Below, piece after piece: positions 11,946 through 24,387 of a stretch of DNA of 64,000 nucleotides. The translations under genes and the position numbers were made by a program. Location: the NCBI GenBank assembly GCA_038496445.1, contig JALMLS010000305.1, positions 1 to 64,000 on the forward strand. The letters run 5' to 3'. The notes beneath the pieces are model-generated. The model was not told the origin of the DNA. It was given only the letters and a program-made list of their open reading frames with translations, and made no database searches. Origin of the DNA: Trichosphaerium sp. ATCC 40318. Taxonomy: Eukaryota > Discosea > Flabellinia > Trichosidae. How positions within the stretch are numbered: position 1 is the stretch's first letter; every line of letters begins with the position of its first letter.

Positions 11946-14900
11946 CTAACTATCATCACTACCAGAACTATCTGAAGAAAAGTCATCATCGTCATCTGCT
12001 GGCTCAAAATCTGAGTCTTCTTCTTTTTCATACATAGTCCTCCTTGATACAATACCTCTTGTTATTAATTCTACATCCCCACTCTCTGGTGTGTGGTAAC
12101 CACGGTCGCTTCCTGCTTCCACATCACGTTTGGGTGTACCAGCAGCTAATACATAACGTTAAATCATCACAAAAGAGCAAAGAATTCAAATTGTTTGCAA
12201 AGACATACACAGAACTTCAGAGTGCAACACAAATAGTTTGCGGTTTGATTTGTATGGTACAACTTGGGTGTCTGCCTGCACTTCGACTTGAAATCTCTTT
12301 GTAGGCGGCTTCAAATATTTTTGTAGGTACACATTCTTCAACTTGATTTTGCAGTTTGGAATATTATGAGGTAGATCCGCCTACATTATTTGGTTTGTTA
12401 GAAGTGCAAACTTTGAATGCAAGTATGTACCAATACACCATATTTATGTATACGAGCATAACGCCTTCTAATCCAAATATAAAATAGGACTGTTAACACC
12501 ATGCAGGTAATTACAATGGCACCATAAGGGAACTACGCAGAAGTGTCAGGAACAAAAAAGCTAATTGGTTTTTGGGTTTTTTGGGAGGCGTACACTGTTA
12601 GCTGCAAATACGCCAATGAGCGTTAGCTGATACATTATCAAACCAACAATAATTAAAGTCCAAGCTGTCAAAAATTGTGCACCACCACCTGTAAAAACGC
12701 AAAATATTAGGATCGGAACATATTGCCTTTCTTTTTTGTAGCAGAACAACATACCTTCGAATGGTTGCTTCATCGCCCACATAACATTGTATTTATCGGC
12801 CAATAATGAGAACACAAAGTACAACATGCCAAATGGTAGAATAAGTGGCGCCATTGTAGAGTACACCATAATGATGAGTAGCGTTGTAAGCGCATGAGCG
12901 TACCTGTAACAAGATCGTTAAAAAACCCAGAAAACCAAAAACACCACTTACTTTTCGGCATACTCAAAAGCGCCAGGAAACCAAATATCACGTTTTTCGC
13001 GCTTAGTCTTTGCTAGGAAATCCGTGATAACAGCGACAACTAAATCTATAGGTCTCCACAAATCAAGCGTTGGTGCAGCAATACCTAACCAAAAGTGTTT
13101 AGAGAAAGATAGCTGGGAAAAATAAGCTAACCTTCTACTATGATATAGTTTATGAAGAAGGTTGCTTGTTGAGGTAAGGACGATGCTAGTAATGTAATGA
13201 TTTGCTCAGGTCTACGTCGTATCTTCTCAATAACCTTGAGGATTGCACCAGCGATTGTTGATACCAGAAAGACATTGAATACAAGGAAAATGAAAAACTT
13301 GACCATCACGGATCTAACAAAAAGAGGTAACCATTAGCTCTGAATGATATCAAAATAAAAGGAAAAAGACAGTACGTTTCAGCTTCTGAGCGAGTAAATT
13401 GTTGTTGCATTTTTGTCAAAAAACGAAGTATAGGCACAAGGATAGCCATAAATACAATCAAAACAAGGGCAGGCAAGAAACCTAAGCAACGTTAGAGGCA
13501 ATAAATGGTCACAACTAAAAAGTGAGAGTGCCTTCTAAAAAGCCCTTAATAACTGCAGGCAGATCGGATTCTAACCACTCTAAACCACGTGTATTTGCTA
13601 GAGTCTCGAGATTTGATAATGTTTGTACAAAACCGACTGGTATTGTCCAAAAGAAGATGAGCAAGAAGCAAAGTCCGGCTACAATAAGAGATCTAAATAT
13701 TTGTGCATTTCTGGTTGTGTCCAAATGCATCCAAATGATGTCCCTAGTCGCAGGTTATTTATGGAACACAACAAAGGAAAGAATAAATAGTAGATTACTT
13801 CAGTTCTGGTGCACGGGTTACTTTCCAATCGCGATTGATTTCTGATTGAGAGCACTTTACAGCTTCTCCAATTGTCTAAATAATCAGTTACGCTTTTGGC
13901 CTGAAGAACGAAAGTCCACTTACATTTAATGTTGCGAATGCAACGCCCGTGTCTTTACAATACTTGTCCGCTTTGCCCATTTTCTTTATGAGTTTCTTGT
14001 CTGCTTTTTTTAACGCCTTGACATGGTGATCTGAAGTCATGTCAGCTTGCAAATTTTGATTACCAATATTTATAATAGTGTACCGATGGCATCTTTTCCA
14101 TCTGTAAGCTTCACAACATCTTTAACATTCTTAGCAATATCCTTTATCTTCTTTATGAGCTTAGGTCTTTCTCCGTGTTTGTTTTTAGCCCATATAGCTA
14201 AGTACTAAGCATGGTAAGGAGTAATTACTTGGCTCGTGCAGCACGCACTTTCTCGATTTCTTCGACTTCTCCTATGCGATGCTGGTGTGCATCACGCAAT
14301 TTATTAAGCTCTTGAACACGGTGGACCTCAATGACTCTATTATTGTACAGCGGGTTCAGGTAATCCATGATCTCTTGATCTGTGAAACTGGGGATATCTT
14401 TGGAACCTAAGTTCAATGGTAAGGGTTTACTTATTTATCATAGCAAGGTGGACAATAATACGTACCGAGTAGATTAGAGAATGTAGTGAGACCTTTTCCA
14501 CCAAGTGCTGCAACGTTGGAAAGACCAGTTGGAGACTTTGAACTTGCTCTATCCATTACACTTGTGCCGCGCTTTTTAGGGTAAAGAATCAGCAAGACGT
14601 GTTTAAGACAATCCAAGTGCGCACCTTTGCCACGTTTTTCATACCCTTTGCTGTAAAATCTGTCACCTTGTCCATACCTGGCAAAAGTGCGAGAGCTTTT
14701 AACGGATCAATTGGTATATCTCGTATCATGACAGTGTAATTTTCAGCGAAATGTTCCTGTCCCAAGTAATGGAATCGCTTGTGCAAGAAGTTTTCATAGA
14801 ACGCTTTTAAAACCCATAATGTCACGAAAGTGTTGTATATCACACCCACCATATGGAACCACAAGAAATTGGAGCCGTTTGGAATATTTGCCATGGTAAT

Positions 14901-17199
14901 CTCATCAATACCTTCGAAAATGAGTCAGTTGTTGATGAAGGACTTTCTTGCTTCTACTTACCTGTAACGAAGAACGCATTGTCTTCTGGTAAAGATGCGT
15001 TAGAGCCAGCGAATACTATAAATATAATTAGTTTGTTTGTTTCTTTTACCACTCATTTCTATTCTGTAGCGTACTGTTGACCATAATGAGTACTATACAG
15101 CCGTACACTGCATACAAAAATACAAGTTTGAGTGATGTTTGAAGGAATTTAATGTACACCCAGGCATCTAGCCCATGGTACTTGTAGATATCCTCATTAG
15201 AAACCTTAATCGTGGCAAATATCCATTGATACCAACCTGGTGGAGGGTGGTCTGGAAGTGGGGCACGCCTAGTCACGGTTGTTAATAATTTTAAAAAACA
15301 GCTAACGTCGTTACGCACTTTTTGTAGTACGGCTCCCAAATTGTGCAGTTAGCCTCGTAAAATTGTCTTAGGTAAGGAATCGTTTTTGAAATCACAAAGA
15401 GTCCAACAAACAGAAGAGCAAGACCAATGTTGATAAAGAAGGTTGTTACAATACCAACAACATCAGATGACACTAGCGCGCTCAAGTAAGATAAAACTAC
15501 CTCAAGACTATGTTCATACCTTCGAGCGGTGTGGCTCTAGAGTTCACAGATTGAACTCGAAAATTGTAGGTGTCCATAATGTAAGTAAAGTTATCTTCAG
15601 GATCGTCAACTATGCCAAGAGGCTGTCTGAATTCCTAGCCTTATGTTATTTCAAAAAAACACAAAAAGGTTTTTTTTGCTTTACGCTAGTACCTTGTCTC
15701 CTCCACCAACATCACCATAACCGCCACGTGTATCACCGTTTTTATCAAAAATTTGGATAACATTTTCAGTCAACAGTCTATCAGTGACATACAAAAACTG
15801 TTGGTCTTGGTTTGCGGTCAAATATACTGGAGACGTAAAAAATTCTCCAGATCCCAATGAACCAGATACATCAAGCTGTCCCACAGTTCTAATTATGGAT
15901 CCTATACAATTTTAGACCTTTGGGTGCAAACTAACCAATTTGTGCGTTTTAATGACTCATTAACAACAAATCATTCATATCAAAAATGAACGGAAGCTTT
16001 TACGCACCTGTGTTATTTGATATGTCCCAATACTGTAACCTTTGGCCACCTACGTCAACAGACACTACGAACGCTGACTCCTCTAAAAATGCAATGCCAA
16101 TTGGGTATTGCATTTGATCTGTCAAAACAGTCAAAATGGCGTAACAAAAAAAAATGGAAAAAAAAATACCACGTGCCTCTGCTAATGCCGTACTCTCCAA
16201 ACGCAAATTTAAATGATCCATCGCGCTCAAGCACCTGGATCCTGTTGTTTCCAGTATCGGATACGAACAAGTACGGTTGAGTCAAATCATTTGATGCCGC
16301 TATGCCCTGACGCATATTAAAAACGGTTTAACGAATGACAATGATCAGACGCTTTTATGGCGGTTGCTAAAACCCGAAAAGCTGCTAAATGTGCAAAAAA
16401 AGATTATAGTACCCTGGGGCTATTAAATTGTCGTGGACCACTGCCTAGCTCTCCAAACAGAGCTAATCTGGCGCCTGAGATTCATTTTAGCGAAAAAGAT
16501 CCAATACGACAGTGGAGTTTTTACACAAAGCCAAAATATAATCCAAATAAAATAATCACTGTAATAGTACCATTAATGCCAAGTGCCACGACGATGCGGT
16601 GATTAAACGTGTCACAGATATATATGGTGGACGTGGTGTTAGTGTACGTTGCTGCAATGCCAGAGGGGTGTTTAAATTCAAAGGAGCCACTACCGAGTTG
16701 TCCAAACGAGAACTTAAAACCACCTTTTGTGGTAGGTTGGTTAAAAAAAAAACAAACAAAAAAAAAAAACAGAGTTATGAGGTTTGATGACGCGTACCAG
16801 AAGTGTCAAAAACTTGTACGCGGTGATTGGTACTGTCAGTGATTGCAAGGCTGATCAAGACAGTTAATTTTGTGGTTTTTACATTAGTTTAAATGGCGCA
16901 AAACGGAAAAACGCATTGTAAAGACGTACAATGATATAGTATCGTTTGCTTCTTCGTCAAAGTCTCTGTAAAACGCGATTCCGGTGCTGCCCTCCGAAAA
17001 CGTTCCCGGTGTGTTGCCCTGCGAGCCAAAGTTTTCGTTGTGTTCGTAGTCCTGGGCTAAACGCCATTAGTGCTTTGAAATTTAACACACGAGTCTCTAC
17101 GGCGTGCTACCGCATACGCCGTGTTTAAGACTTACCTATTGCGTTGGGTAACCATAATAGCAAGCTGGCGATAAGAACAAGCCTGTACGTGCTATACAT
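11946..17199 (-). CDS. NHL beta-propeller fused to TMEM63/OSCA-like channel
   Basis: Start at 17199 gives a signal peptide (STYRLVLIASLLLWLPNAIG). Next come six NHL-like blades, seen as ITDSTNHRVQVF, ICDTFNHRIVVA, VSDTGNNRIQVL, VSVDVGGQRLQYW, VTDRLLTENVIQIF and IMDTYNFRVQSV (about 16860 down to 15555). A 47-nt intron (15501-15547) then joins in frame to LSALVSSDVVGIVTTFFINI, the first membrane helix of a TMEM63/CSC1/OSCA protein. Family landmarks follow: ENYTVMIRDIP (about 14730), a cytosolic loop (14600-13850), several helices, VYSTMAPLILPFGMLYF (about 12850) and the last helix GAIVITCMVLTVLFYIW (about 12500). The C-terminus is cytosolic and very acidic, ending at 11946. No ATG precedes the channel's first helix in its frame, so a separate channel gene would lack a start. 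TMEM63 proteins have an outside N-terminus, which suits an extracellular propeller. Family function: mechanically gated cation channel. Two separate genes remain possible. Confidence 0.75.
15548..17199 (-). other. Extracellular NHL-propeller portion of the fusion
   Basis: This marks the N-terminal part only: signal peptide at 17199-17135, then at least eight short exons carrying six D-x-x-N-x-R-like blades. Between blades the family's FGxxGxGxxxFxxP spacing is seen, for example FGQLGSGSFEFKHPSGIA near 16700 and FGELGSGPRQFNSPR near 16450. If the fusion is rejected, this is a secreted NHL protein whose end lies near 15500. Confidence 0.65.
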
Positions 17200-17613
17200 T
17201 GGGTAGTGATCACGCACTTGTTGGGAACACCGTAAGTGCTTTATGTAGCCTTTCTCACAGTGCCACTATCAAAATTATAATCGAATAATTTGAAAACTAA
17301 TCGGCAAACTTAACTGGAACGGTACGAACTCCGACAAACATGTTCTGTGTTATTATAAACGTTATTGAGCATGCTAAGACGTTGGTTGGTGATGGTACAT
17401 TTTCTCGTACACTTTGCCTAATTGGTTTTATCTTGTGGGTGTATTCTTAGACTGTACGCTAAAATCATATAGGCGTATACGAGAAATACGAATAACAGAA
17501 TGATATAAAACTTAGAAAAAAAAGAACTGTACAGTGATTCAACTCATAAAGTAAACAGTACAATAGCAGTGTATGCCAAAGAACTAAAATAATAGGCTAT
17601 TATCTACTGAAAA
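17200..17613. other. Non-coding spacer
   Basis: No coding signal. It holds the upstream region of the NHL-TMEM63 gene (start 17199, minus) and the 3' side of the next minus-strand gene. Confidence 0.4.
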
Positions 17614-18363
17614 GGGTTTGATTGAGGAGAAACAGCTTCGTCGCTTGGAATTGTATTAGGTACAACTTAACTTGTCCTCAGTTTAAACTCTGCGTATGCA
17701 TCGAGTTCTACCAGTAGCGTATACAGGCGGAGACGTTGTTGGTGGAGCTGTGCTTGGCGAGGCTGTTGGCATTTCGTATGCAAAAACAAAAGATATTGTG
17801 CGTGGAGTTTGTACAAATTGTTGTTCCATTGTGAATCTTTGTTGTTTTGTAAGCTAGTGCATAAGAAAGAAAACATACGTGAATGAATTTGAAGTAAAAG
17901 AGACGTCTGTAGGTATTATGCCAGCATTTGTTGATACAAAGTAAAACCCTAGTGTAAACAATAAGTCGAGGTTATCTTTTTTTTACACTTAAAAACGTGA
18001 GCACCTGTTACAACATCTTCATCCATAGTGCATGTCATTACTTGAGGAGGGAAGCCAGCCGGTGCTCTTCCTACCTCTAGCAAATACTCAAAAGTTGTAG
18101 AGTCAATATCTACCCTGTGTATAGAAAAGCCAGAGGTATCAGTCTCATACTCGACCAGTGGATCATCCAGGTCACTCAAAACAAATCTGGCATCACGTGA
18201 AGTTCGCAGTAAATTAAAGTCATTTTGCAGCCTTATTAATTGGCATGAGCCAGCGTCTCCAATACCTACAGCCGCATTAAACTTGTGTTAGTTCGCTTTA
18301 CTATTTACCTAAAGATGCCACCGTAGCCACAAGAAAAACATAATTTACAAATAGAACCTTCAT
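17614..18363 (-). CDS. Secreted or surface protein, unknown
   Basis: The start at 18363 gives a short signal peptide, MKVLFVNYVFLVATVASL, followed by an intron with a GTAAAT donor. The second exon (about 18265-17995) reads CQLIRLQNDFNLL, then EYETDTSGFSIHRVDIDS and VGRAPAGFPPQVMTCTMDED, a compact beta-rich-looking domain. A further exon carries a Pro/Thr/Ser linker (MPTASPSTAPPTTSPPV, about 17770-17720), the type of stalk seen in wall- or GPI-linked proteins. The last readable piece is VVPNTIPSDEAVSPQSNPFQ before a stop at 17614. Exon borders at the 3' end are uncertain. I do not recognise the domain. Confidence 0.5.
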
Positions 18364-18837
18364 CTGCTTAGAACACAACATAGTCAAGAGATGTTTACAA
18401 TGTTGGAATAGTACGTTTTATTTTCGGCCGAAACTAATTAGCGGGACAAAGACCACAAAAAATAGCCATATTTCGCATAAACAAAACTTTTTAAAGGAAA
18501 ACTAAACATGTACTACAAACTTAGCGCTAAGTTCACAAACCACCTTATAAGCGCTATAAGGACAAACTCTGTACTTTGTTGCCAACTAAAAATGCAACAG
18601 CACGATTTTTCACGATTTTGTTCCGTGAATCCATCCGAACTTGTAAAGCACACGTCACGTTTATGTTTTCATCAAGTGATTATGTAGTTCGCGTATCCAA
18701 ATGAATAGTTGGGCACAAACTTGAAAAAAGTGGTTAGAAATAACGTTTGTTTTTGTTAGCACACGTGATCGCTAAAGGTTAGCTGAAATCTTTTGCGGCA
18801 CAAAATAAACGTAGATTCGGGCTGTCCACTCATTTAT
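18364..18837. other. Non-coding spacer with a CACGTG site
   Basis: This is the upstream region of the secreted-protein gene. It is AT-rich with one CACGTG palindrome at 18762-18767, a possible bHLH-type site. No gene is supported. Confidence 0.4.
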
Positions 18838-21260
18838 TTACATTGTGTACGAATCATCAACCTGCTGTTGTATATCTACCAATGGTACATCATCACGGAC
18901 AAGAGACCGAACTTTTCGGAACAAGTCATCATAAATTACGGCAGAGCAAATGTGGTGGACTTCATTGCCAGGAAGTGATTTGTTCAAGTTCTGAACATCC
19001 TCAAGTCCTTCCTTATTATCGAGCAATGCACAGCACCGAGTATGCTTTACCAAACTGGCATCCATGAGCATCTTTATAGTGTTTACTGTATCAACTGTAG
19101 AATCGTGGTAAACAAGTCTAGGTAACTCTCGTTCCTGGTGTATGTAAGTATATCACTGGTGTATTAACAGAACATTAACATACCTCGTTAAGCGGTACTT
19201 GACCTAATTCTATAATATTGAAGCCATGAGAATCCAAAAGCTTCTTTATCGTCCCTGACATGATATTTAAAACAAAAACAAAGTTACAAAAACACGAACC
19301 AAAATATCTCTTATTTGTGGTGTCGAAAACAATGTTCTTATGTCCTCTAGCATCTGCTCCATAGTATCTATACACATCAATATTTTATTGCTACCACACT
19401 ATTAAAAAAAAAGACATACTCTTTAGCCCAGCTTAGAATGGAATGTATCAAAGGTTTCTTGGCATCAATGAGGATGTCAACTTCTTTTCTAATACTCAAA
19501 AAATCCTTCAAAGTGAATCTATGACCGCCTCCCATAACCTATACCAATAAATCCATCGACCACATCCTTAAAAACGAAATACGTACGAGTGGCGCAGCAG
19601 TATCAGCCTGGAATAAAAATCAAAGTCAGCCAAAAAAAGTAATTGACAATAGTACAACTTGTAACGCACCAGTAACACGCGTATAACATCAACATCCTCA
19701 AATGCAGGAGTTTTATTTTGTCTTACCATATCTCTAATTATCCTGAAACCCTTTCCAACAACGTCAGAATTGCCGAAAGAGGAATAACTAAATGTTATCA
19801 AATACAGTACCTGGGATGCCTCTTGAAGTGAGAGATCATTTGAATGTTCCTCAGCAAGAGCAAGTGCCTACAAACTATAGTTAGCAACATCACACTGCCT
19901 CAATTCAGAATAACATACCTCTTCACCAACACTACTATCACCTTCTACGATAAGGTGCTTCTTGCCACCTATTGCACGTCAATAACCAAGCACCATAATA
20001 AAACGCACTCTTAGATTTGATAAACCATTTTGGATCAATTTTGAAACCATCCCACTACGCATAACATTAAAAAAATCTGTGAACCTATCAAGCTAGTTTT
20101 ACGTGTTCTGTGTGACCATACTCATTTCGCGGAACAGCCCAAAATACAGGTATAGTACCATCTATACGATTGTTAGCTTATCACACTTCAAAATAAAATA
20201 ATATGACTTACCACGTGATAAAAGGTTGATAGTTTTACGCCATAGTGAAGGTTCAACAACCACAGGAATAATATGTTCACCATCTCTGTCAATTGACATG
20301 AGTGTGACATCACTAGTCTCACCAGCAAAACGAATGACACGTTCCTAGGTACCACTTAACTTACCATTTCATCAAAAAGGAACTTACGGATATTGTATTC
20401 TTAAGGAACGGTTCATTACCAGTGTATAAGCTATCTGCATAACGTTGTGAAGCCTGTGTACCTTGGCTAACGAGATTGAAAATTTGCGCAATGCCTACAA
20501 GGTGTTTGTAACAATACAACTAATTACAACATACCCACAAATCCAGCTATAATACTGCGGAGAGTGAATGCCCCTTGTATCTTAAGTATATCTTTGGCAA
20601 TATTTTTTGATGTAGGCTGTAATAAAGAGAAATGAGCACACGTGCTTATCAGTAATTTTTTGGTGCAAAGCTAAAATAGTTCATGTAGCGCTACAACGTA
20701 CAGTCATGTCACGTAGAAGTACTTTAGGGTCAAGACCAATACCCTTTGCTACAATATCAGCGGGTTTAGTGCCCCAGATAATTGATGGGAACACATTCTC
20801 TAGAAACCGACTGTTAGGTTAAAATATTACTTTCAACGCTCTTACCCCACGCGTATTTGACCATGAAGGCATTTCTACCGATAACAGGGTTTGACAGCAA
20901 ATAACCCTCATACATTCCTTGTTTGAATTAGTCGGAGTAACACTTTGTAGTAGCTTTATCTAACAAGTCGTTTCGTAAACGAGCTAGTTGACAAAAAAAC
21001 GTTCTTTTTTACGAAAAAGATACAAATTGTGCGTACCGGAGCCCATGACTACTGTAGCAGCGAGGGAGATGCCCGCCATATTCGATGGATCAAGCAAGAC
21101 GTTAGAAAAAGCGGAACGCGCGATTCTGCCGTAAACTTCAAGCCCGCACTCGAAATGAAGCCACTGTAGCGACTGTTGTGATGTCTTTGGCCATTCCGTA
21201 GATTTACTATCATCACGCGTGAGTACAATAGATAAATAAAACACTGTACGGTAATGCCAT
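18838..21260 (-). CDS. Unrecognised multi-exon protein
   Basis: I do not recognise this protein, but it is clearly coding. A plausible ATG at 21260 splices over a GTACAG intron into STEWPKTSQQSLQWLHFECG (about 21210-21150). Later exons include VFPSIIWGTKPADIVAKGIG (about 20800-20740), SIIAGFVGIAQIFNLVSQGT (about 20560-20470, a possible membrane or amphipathic helix), RFAGETSDVTLMSIDRDGEH (about 20340-20280), VFWAVPRNEYGHTEHV (about 20150-20105), FRIIRDMVRQNKTPAFEDVD (about 19740-19690), GGGHRFTLKDFLSIRKEVD (about 19540-19480), YRYYGADARGHKNIVFDT (about 19370-19320) and a C-terminal helical exon ending QQQVDDSYTM at 18838. At least twelve introns of 40-70 nt occur. It lies divergent from PEX2, with about 170 bp between the starts. 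Confidence 0.6.
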
Positions 21261-21429
21261 TCTAGTGATGCAATAAATGTACCAAACCGTAACAATTAGC
21301 GGTTTGTAATTCAAACAAATTCCTGCGTTTTGTAAATACTCAGCGCTACACCAGTCTCAAGGCGTTTGCACGCCCACACCAGCTCAGAAATCAGTACAAA
21401 CGTCATTACAGCTCACGTATTTGCATGTG

Positions 21430-22600
21430 ATGGCGGACATTAGAGAAAAATGGGTCCAACATGGCAAAGACATAGCGCCAGTACTAGAAAATCACAAACG
21501 TGAGCTAAAGGCGTCATTACAAAAGCACGGTAAATTGCCGGATACCGCATTACGCGTAAACCAGCTAGACGCTGAGGTGCTGGATCATGAACTGACAGAC
21601 ATAATGAAACTGCAATTTAGTAAAATATTTTCCTTTTTTTCGGTACGTTGAGGCTGCTGTGCTACTCATACGCCATAAAAACGCTCAAAACATATTTAGC
21701 CCGAGCTTATAGAACGAATTGAGCCAGAACTTGATGCTATCCTACAACTCATCCTATTTCGATTCAGTGTTTGGAATCTGGGCCGTACATACGGGCAGCA
21801 ACTACAGAACTTAAAACTAGGCGGAATTACATGGCTTCACAAATTTGCGTACGCCTTTATATTCATAGGTGGCAGATACATCCACAAGCGATCAGAGCCT
21901 TACATACAACGCTGGGGCGCCAAACCAAACGTACTAAAAGCCTCCAAAACATTTTATTTTTTTGACACTTCAAATGAGTCCTTACCCTGTAACTCCTTAG
22001 GGTTCGCTCAAAAAAACCTTGTGGAAGCTTATAAATTTCTTGGAGACTTTCTACGAAGTCGCCACAGTGCTCAATTTTGTACTGTTTCTCGTGTCAGCCA
22101 AGTATCCTGTAGCACTTTTTTTTTAACTTATTTAATTTTTATTCTTCCTTAACACTACGCTGATATGTAAATGTTTTGTATAGATGCTTAGGTCTACGTT
22201 TAGTTTATTTAAGATCATCTGCAGCAAGACATGTCAATTTCGAATTCATGAATAGACAACTTGTGTGGAATGCATTTGCTGAATTTATGGTATTTGTAAT
22301 GCCAATGATTAGTGTTGGTAAGTACTTCTTTTTTTTTTTGCAGTGTCTTTTACCCTAATATGCCCTGTAGAGAAAGTTAGTGCACGCCTATCACGTGCAT
22401 TTTACCTTACACGTGTTGATTCTACAATACCTGATAATGTATGTGCTGTTTGCCAAGAGAAGCCAAGCTCACCTTTTGTATCAAACTGCAATCACACTTT
22501 CTGCTACTATTGTTTAAAAGAAGCGCGTATGATAGACCCAAAATTCACTTGTCCAAAGTGCGGACAACATATTGACTCCATGTCACGATGGCGTAAATAA
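21430..22600 (+). CDS. PEX2: Peroxin 2-like RING protein
   Basis: PEX2 is a membrane RING ubiquitin ligase of the peroxisomal importer-recycling complex with PEX10 and PEX12. The N-terminal block LRVNQLDAEVLDHELTDIM (about 21550-21605) matches the PEX2 RxNQLDA...LD opening. Exon 2 (about 21710) continues with QLILFRFSVWNLGRTYGQQL, the first membrane region. The C-terminal RING reads CAVCQEKPSSP, CNHTFCYYCLK, CPKCG at 22440-22565, a C3HC4 arrangement. The start at 21430 is an in-frame ATG followed by MADIREKWVQHG; earlier frame codons are non-ATG. At least four introns are present, including one with a GTACGT donor after FSFFS. The protein ends at 22600, directly after the RING as is normal for PEX2. 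Confidence 0.85.
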
Positions 22601-22833
22601 TATTTCAAAGAACGTATCTTTGTGGTAGCGAGTATGAAAAAAAAAGAAGCAATCAAAAACTTGTACATAAAATAAAAATTGTAAGTGTCAAAAAAAAGAA
22701 TAGTAGTGTCTCGAGCGCTCGATAGATTTTGGACGTACAAGGGGCACCTCTACAGCTTCTTTCGACGTGGGTATAAGACTTGAATTTGACTTTTTTGTCT
22801 AGCAGACTTATCCAAACGCAAAGACATTTCGCA

Positions 22834-24200
22834 ATGGCCAGTAAGGGTGGTAAAGGCGCAAAACCGTCGAAGAATAAGGCTGCTTGGGATGATGGCGAGC
22901 TAGTAACAGCGTTTGACAGAGCGGTCGATAAATACATTGCAGTACATAAAGGAAGACTACGTACGATTATTTAGCGCGTATAAAAAGCTAAATTCGTTTG
23001 CAGTGGAAGAAATTAGGGCTGAAGACGAAGCAATTGAGGTACGACGCGTGTTTCTAACATAAACTGTCGCTTAAACCCGTAACTGATAAAATAGAAGAAC
23101 CAATACGAAACACCAAAAGAGCTTGCTCCTTTTACGCCTGTAGAACCTGAAGAAGAAGCTGAGGTATCCAAAGAACCAACCAAGCAATCGCAAGGTGAAA
23201 ACAGCGATGTTAAATCGGTATGTCAAAGAACCAAGAGCTATGACACTTGGAATCGTTAGTTCAGAGTTTGTGTTTGGCTGACGTCTATTGTTAGCAAAAC
23301 AAAGGACAAAACGGATCAGCGAGGAAAAAACGGAAAAAGAAGACACAACAAGCAACAAGCAACGAAGAAGCCACACGGTACAAGAAACGCCAAAAAACGT
23401 TAGTGAGAAACGCATGACAACTCTGCTCCTTCTAAAATCCAATTTCTTTCAGTTTTTTTTTTATCACGTGATTAGTATTAAATATTACAAGTGCATACCC
23501 GATGCTCTGTTTCTCGAAGTGGCGGTTGTTAATTTTAGTTGTATTAGTGTAAATATATACCTGACTTTTGTATGTAGAGATGGTGCACCTACAAACGCTG
23601 AGGAGCAACAAGATAAAACACAAGCACCAGCTCAAGAATGGCCAACACAAGCTACTTCGGGAGGTCAGTATGATTACAATACTGCTCAAGCAAGCTGGGG
23701 TGCAGGCTACAACGGTCAAGCCTACCCGCAACCACCAGCGCAAGACTATAGTCAATACTATAATCAATGGTATGGCTATTCAAATCATCCATGGGGCCAA
23801 CAACCTGGTACATGGCAACAAGGACAGCCGCATCAGCCTCCACAGTCTGCTCCAACTACCCAAGATTCTTCCGATGACGAAGAGTACAAATACACTAGCA
23901 TATCTATTTTCAACTAACCCACCTAGGCTTCCTAATGCTCCTGCACAGCACAACGCCCCACCCAGTAATCAATACATGTACCCTCCACATCCACATCATC
24001 ATCCTCATCCACCTGCTCCACATGTACGTTACTAATGATAAGCACTTCATTCTTTGATTAATAAAATATAGATGGCACCTCCTATGCCTCCTCCAATGCC
24101 CACTCAGGATCCTGCACTCAAGAACCTCTTATTGTCTTTTTACTACTCTGGATACTATGCCGGACAATATAGCGTACAAAAGGGCAATGGAACATTCTAG
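22834..24200 (+). CDS. SMN-like protein (survival motor neuron family), Tudor-less
   Basis: SMN proteins form oligomers that assemble Sm rings on spliceosomal snRNAs. The N-terminal segment AWDDGELVTAFDRAVDKYI (about 22885-22940) matches the Gemin2-binding helix of SMN. The C-terminal LLLSFYYSGYYAGQYS (about 24125-24170) matches the YG-box oligomerisation helix. Between them lie an acidic segment (VEPEEEAEVSK), a basic stretch (SARKKRKKKTQQ, about 23310), a Tyr/Gln/Gly/Trp-rich low-complexity part (about 23660-23840) and Pro/His-rich runs (PPHPHHHPHPPAPH, PMPPPMP). No Tudor domain is visible, as in fission yeast Smn1. There are six or so introns. The stop at 24198-24200 closes the YG-box exon, though a GTAC donor just after the box leaves an alternative end possible. 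Confidence 0.8.
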
Positions 24201-24387
24201 TATAAAATACGTGAAAAAAAAAAAACTTGTACAAAAATAAACAATACCACACAACACTCTGATGGTACGACCCACAACCTAACGCAGCAATCAAAGTTGC
24301 TACCAATCAGTATGTAAATTTGCTGTAAAATGACGTAATAGCCAAAGACTACGCTGTGACTTTCTTCTTTTTCAGCTCCCAACAACA

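Noticed and set aside
12044-12304. Plus-strand open frame of 86 residues
   Set aside because: It is the antisense shadow of the C-terminal exons of the NHL-TMEM63 gene, which read in frame with splice sites on the minus strand.
16357-16842. Overlapping plus-strand frames, some Lys-rich
   Set aside because: They lie opposite NHL exons; the minus strand carries recognisable blades there, the plus strand only low-complexity Lys runs from A-rich introns.
23071-23767. Long hydrophobic minus-strand frames
   Set aside because: Antisense of the Lys/Gln-rich SMN exons; codons such as AAG and CAA read backwards give Leu-rich artefacts.
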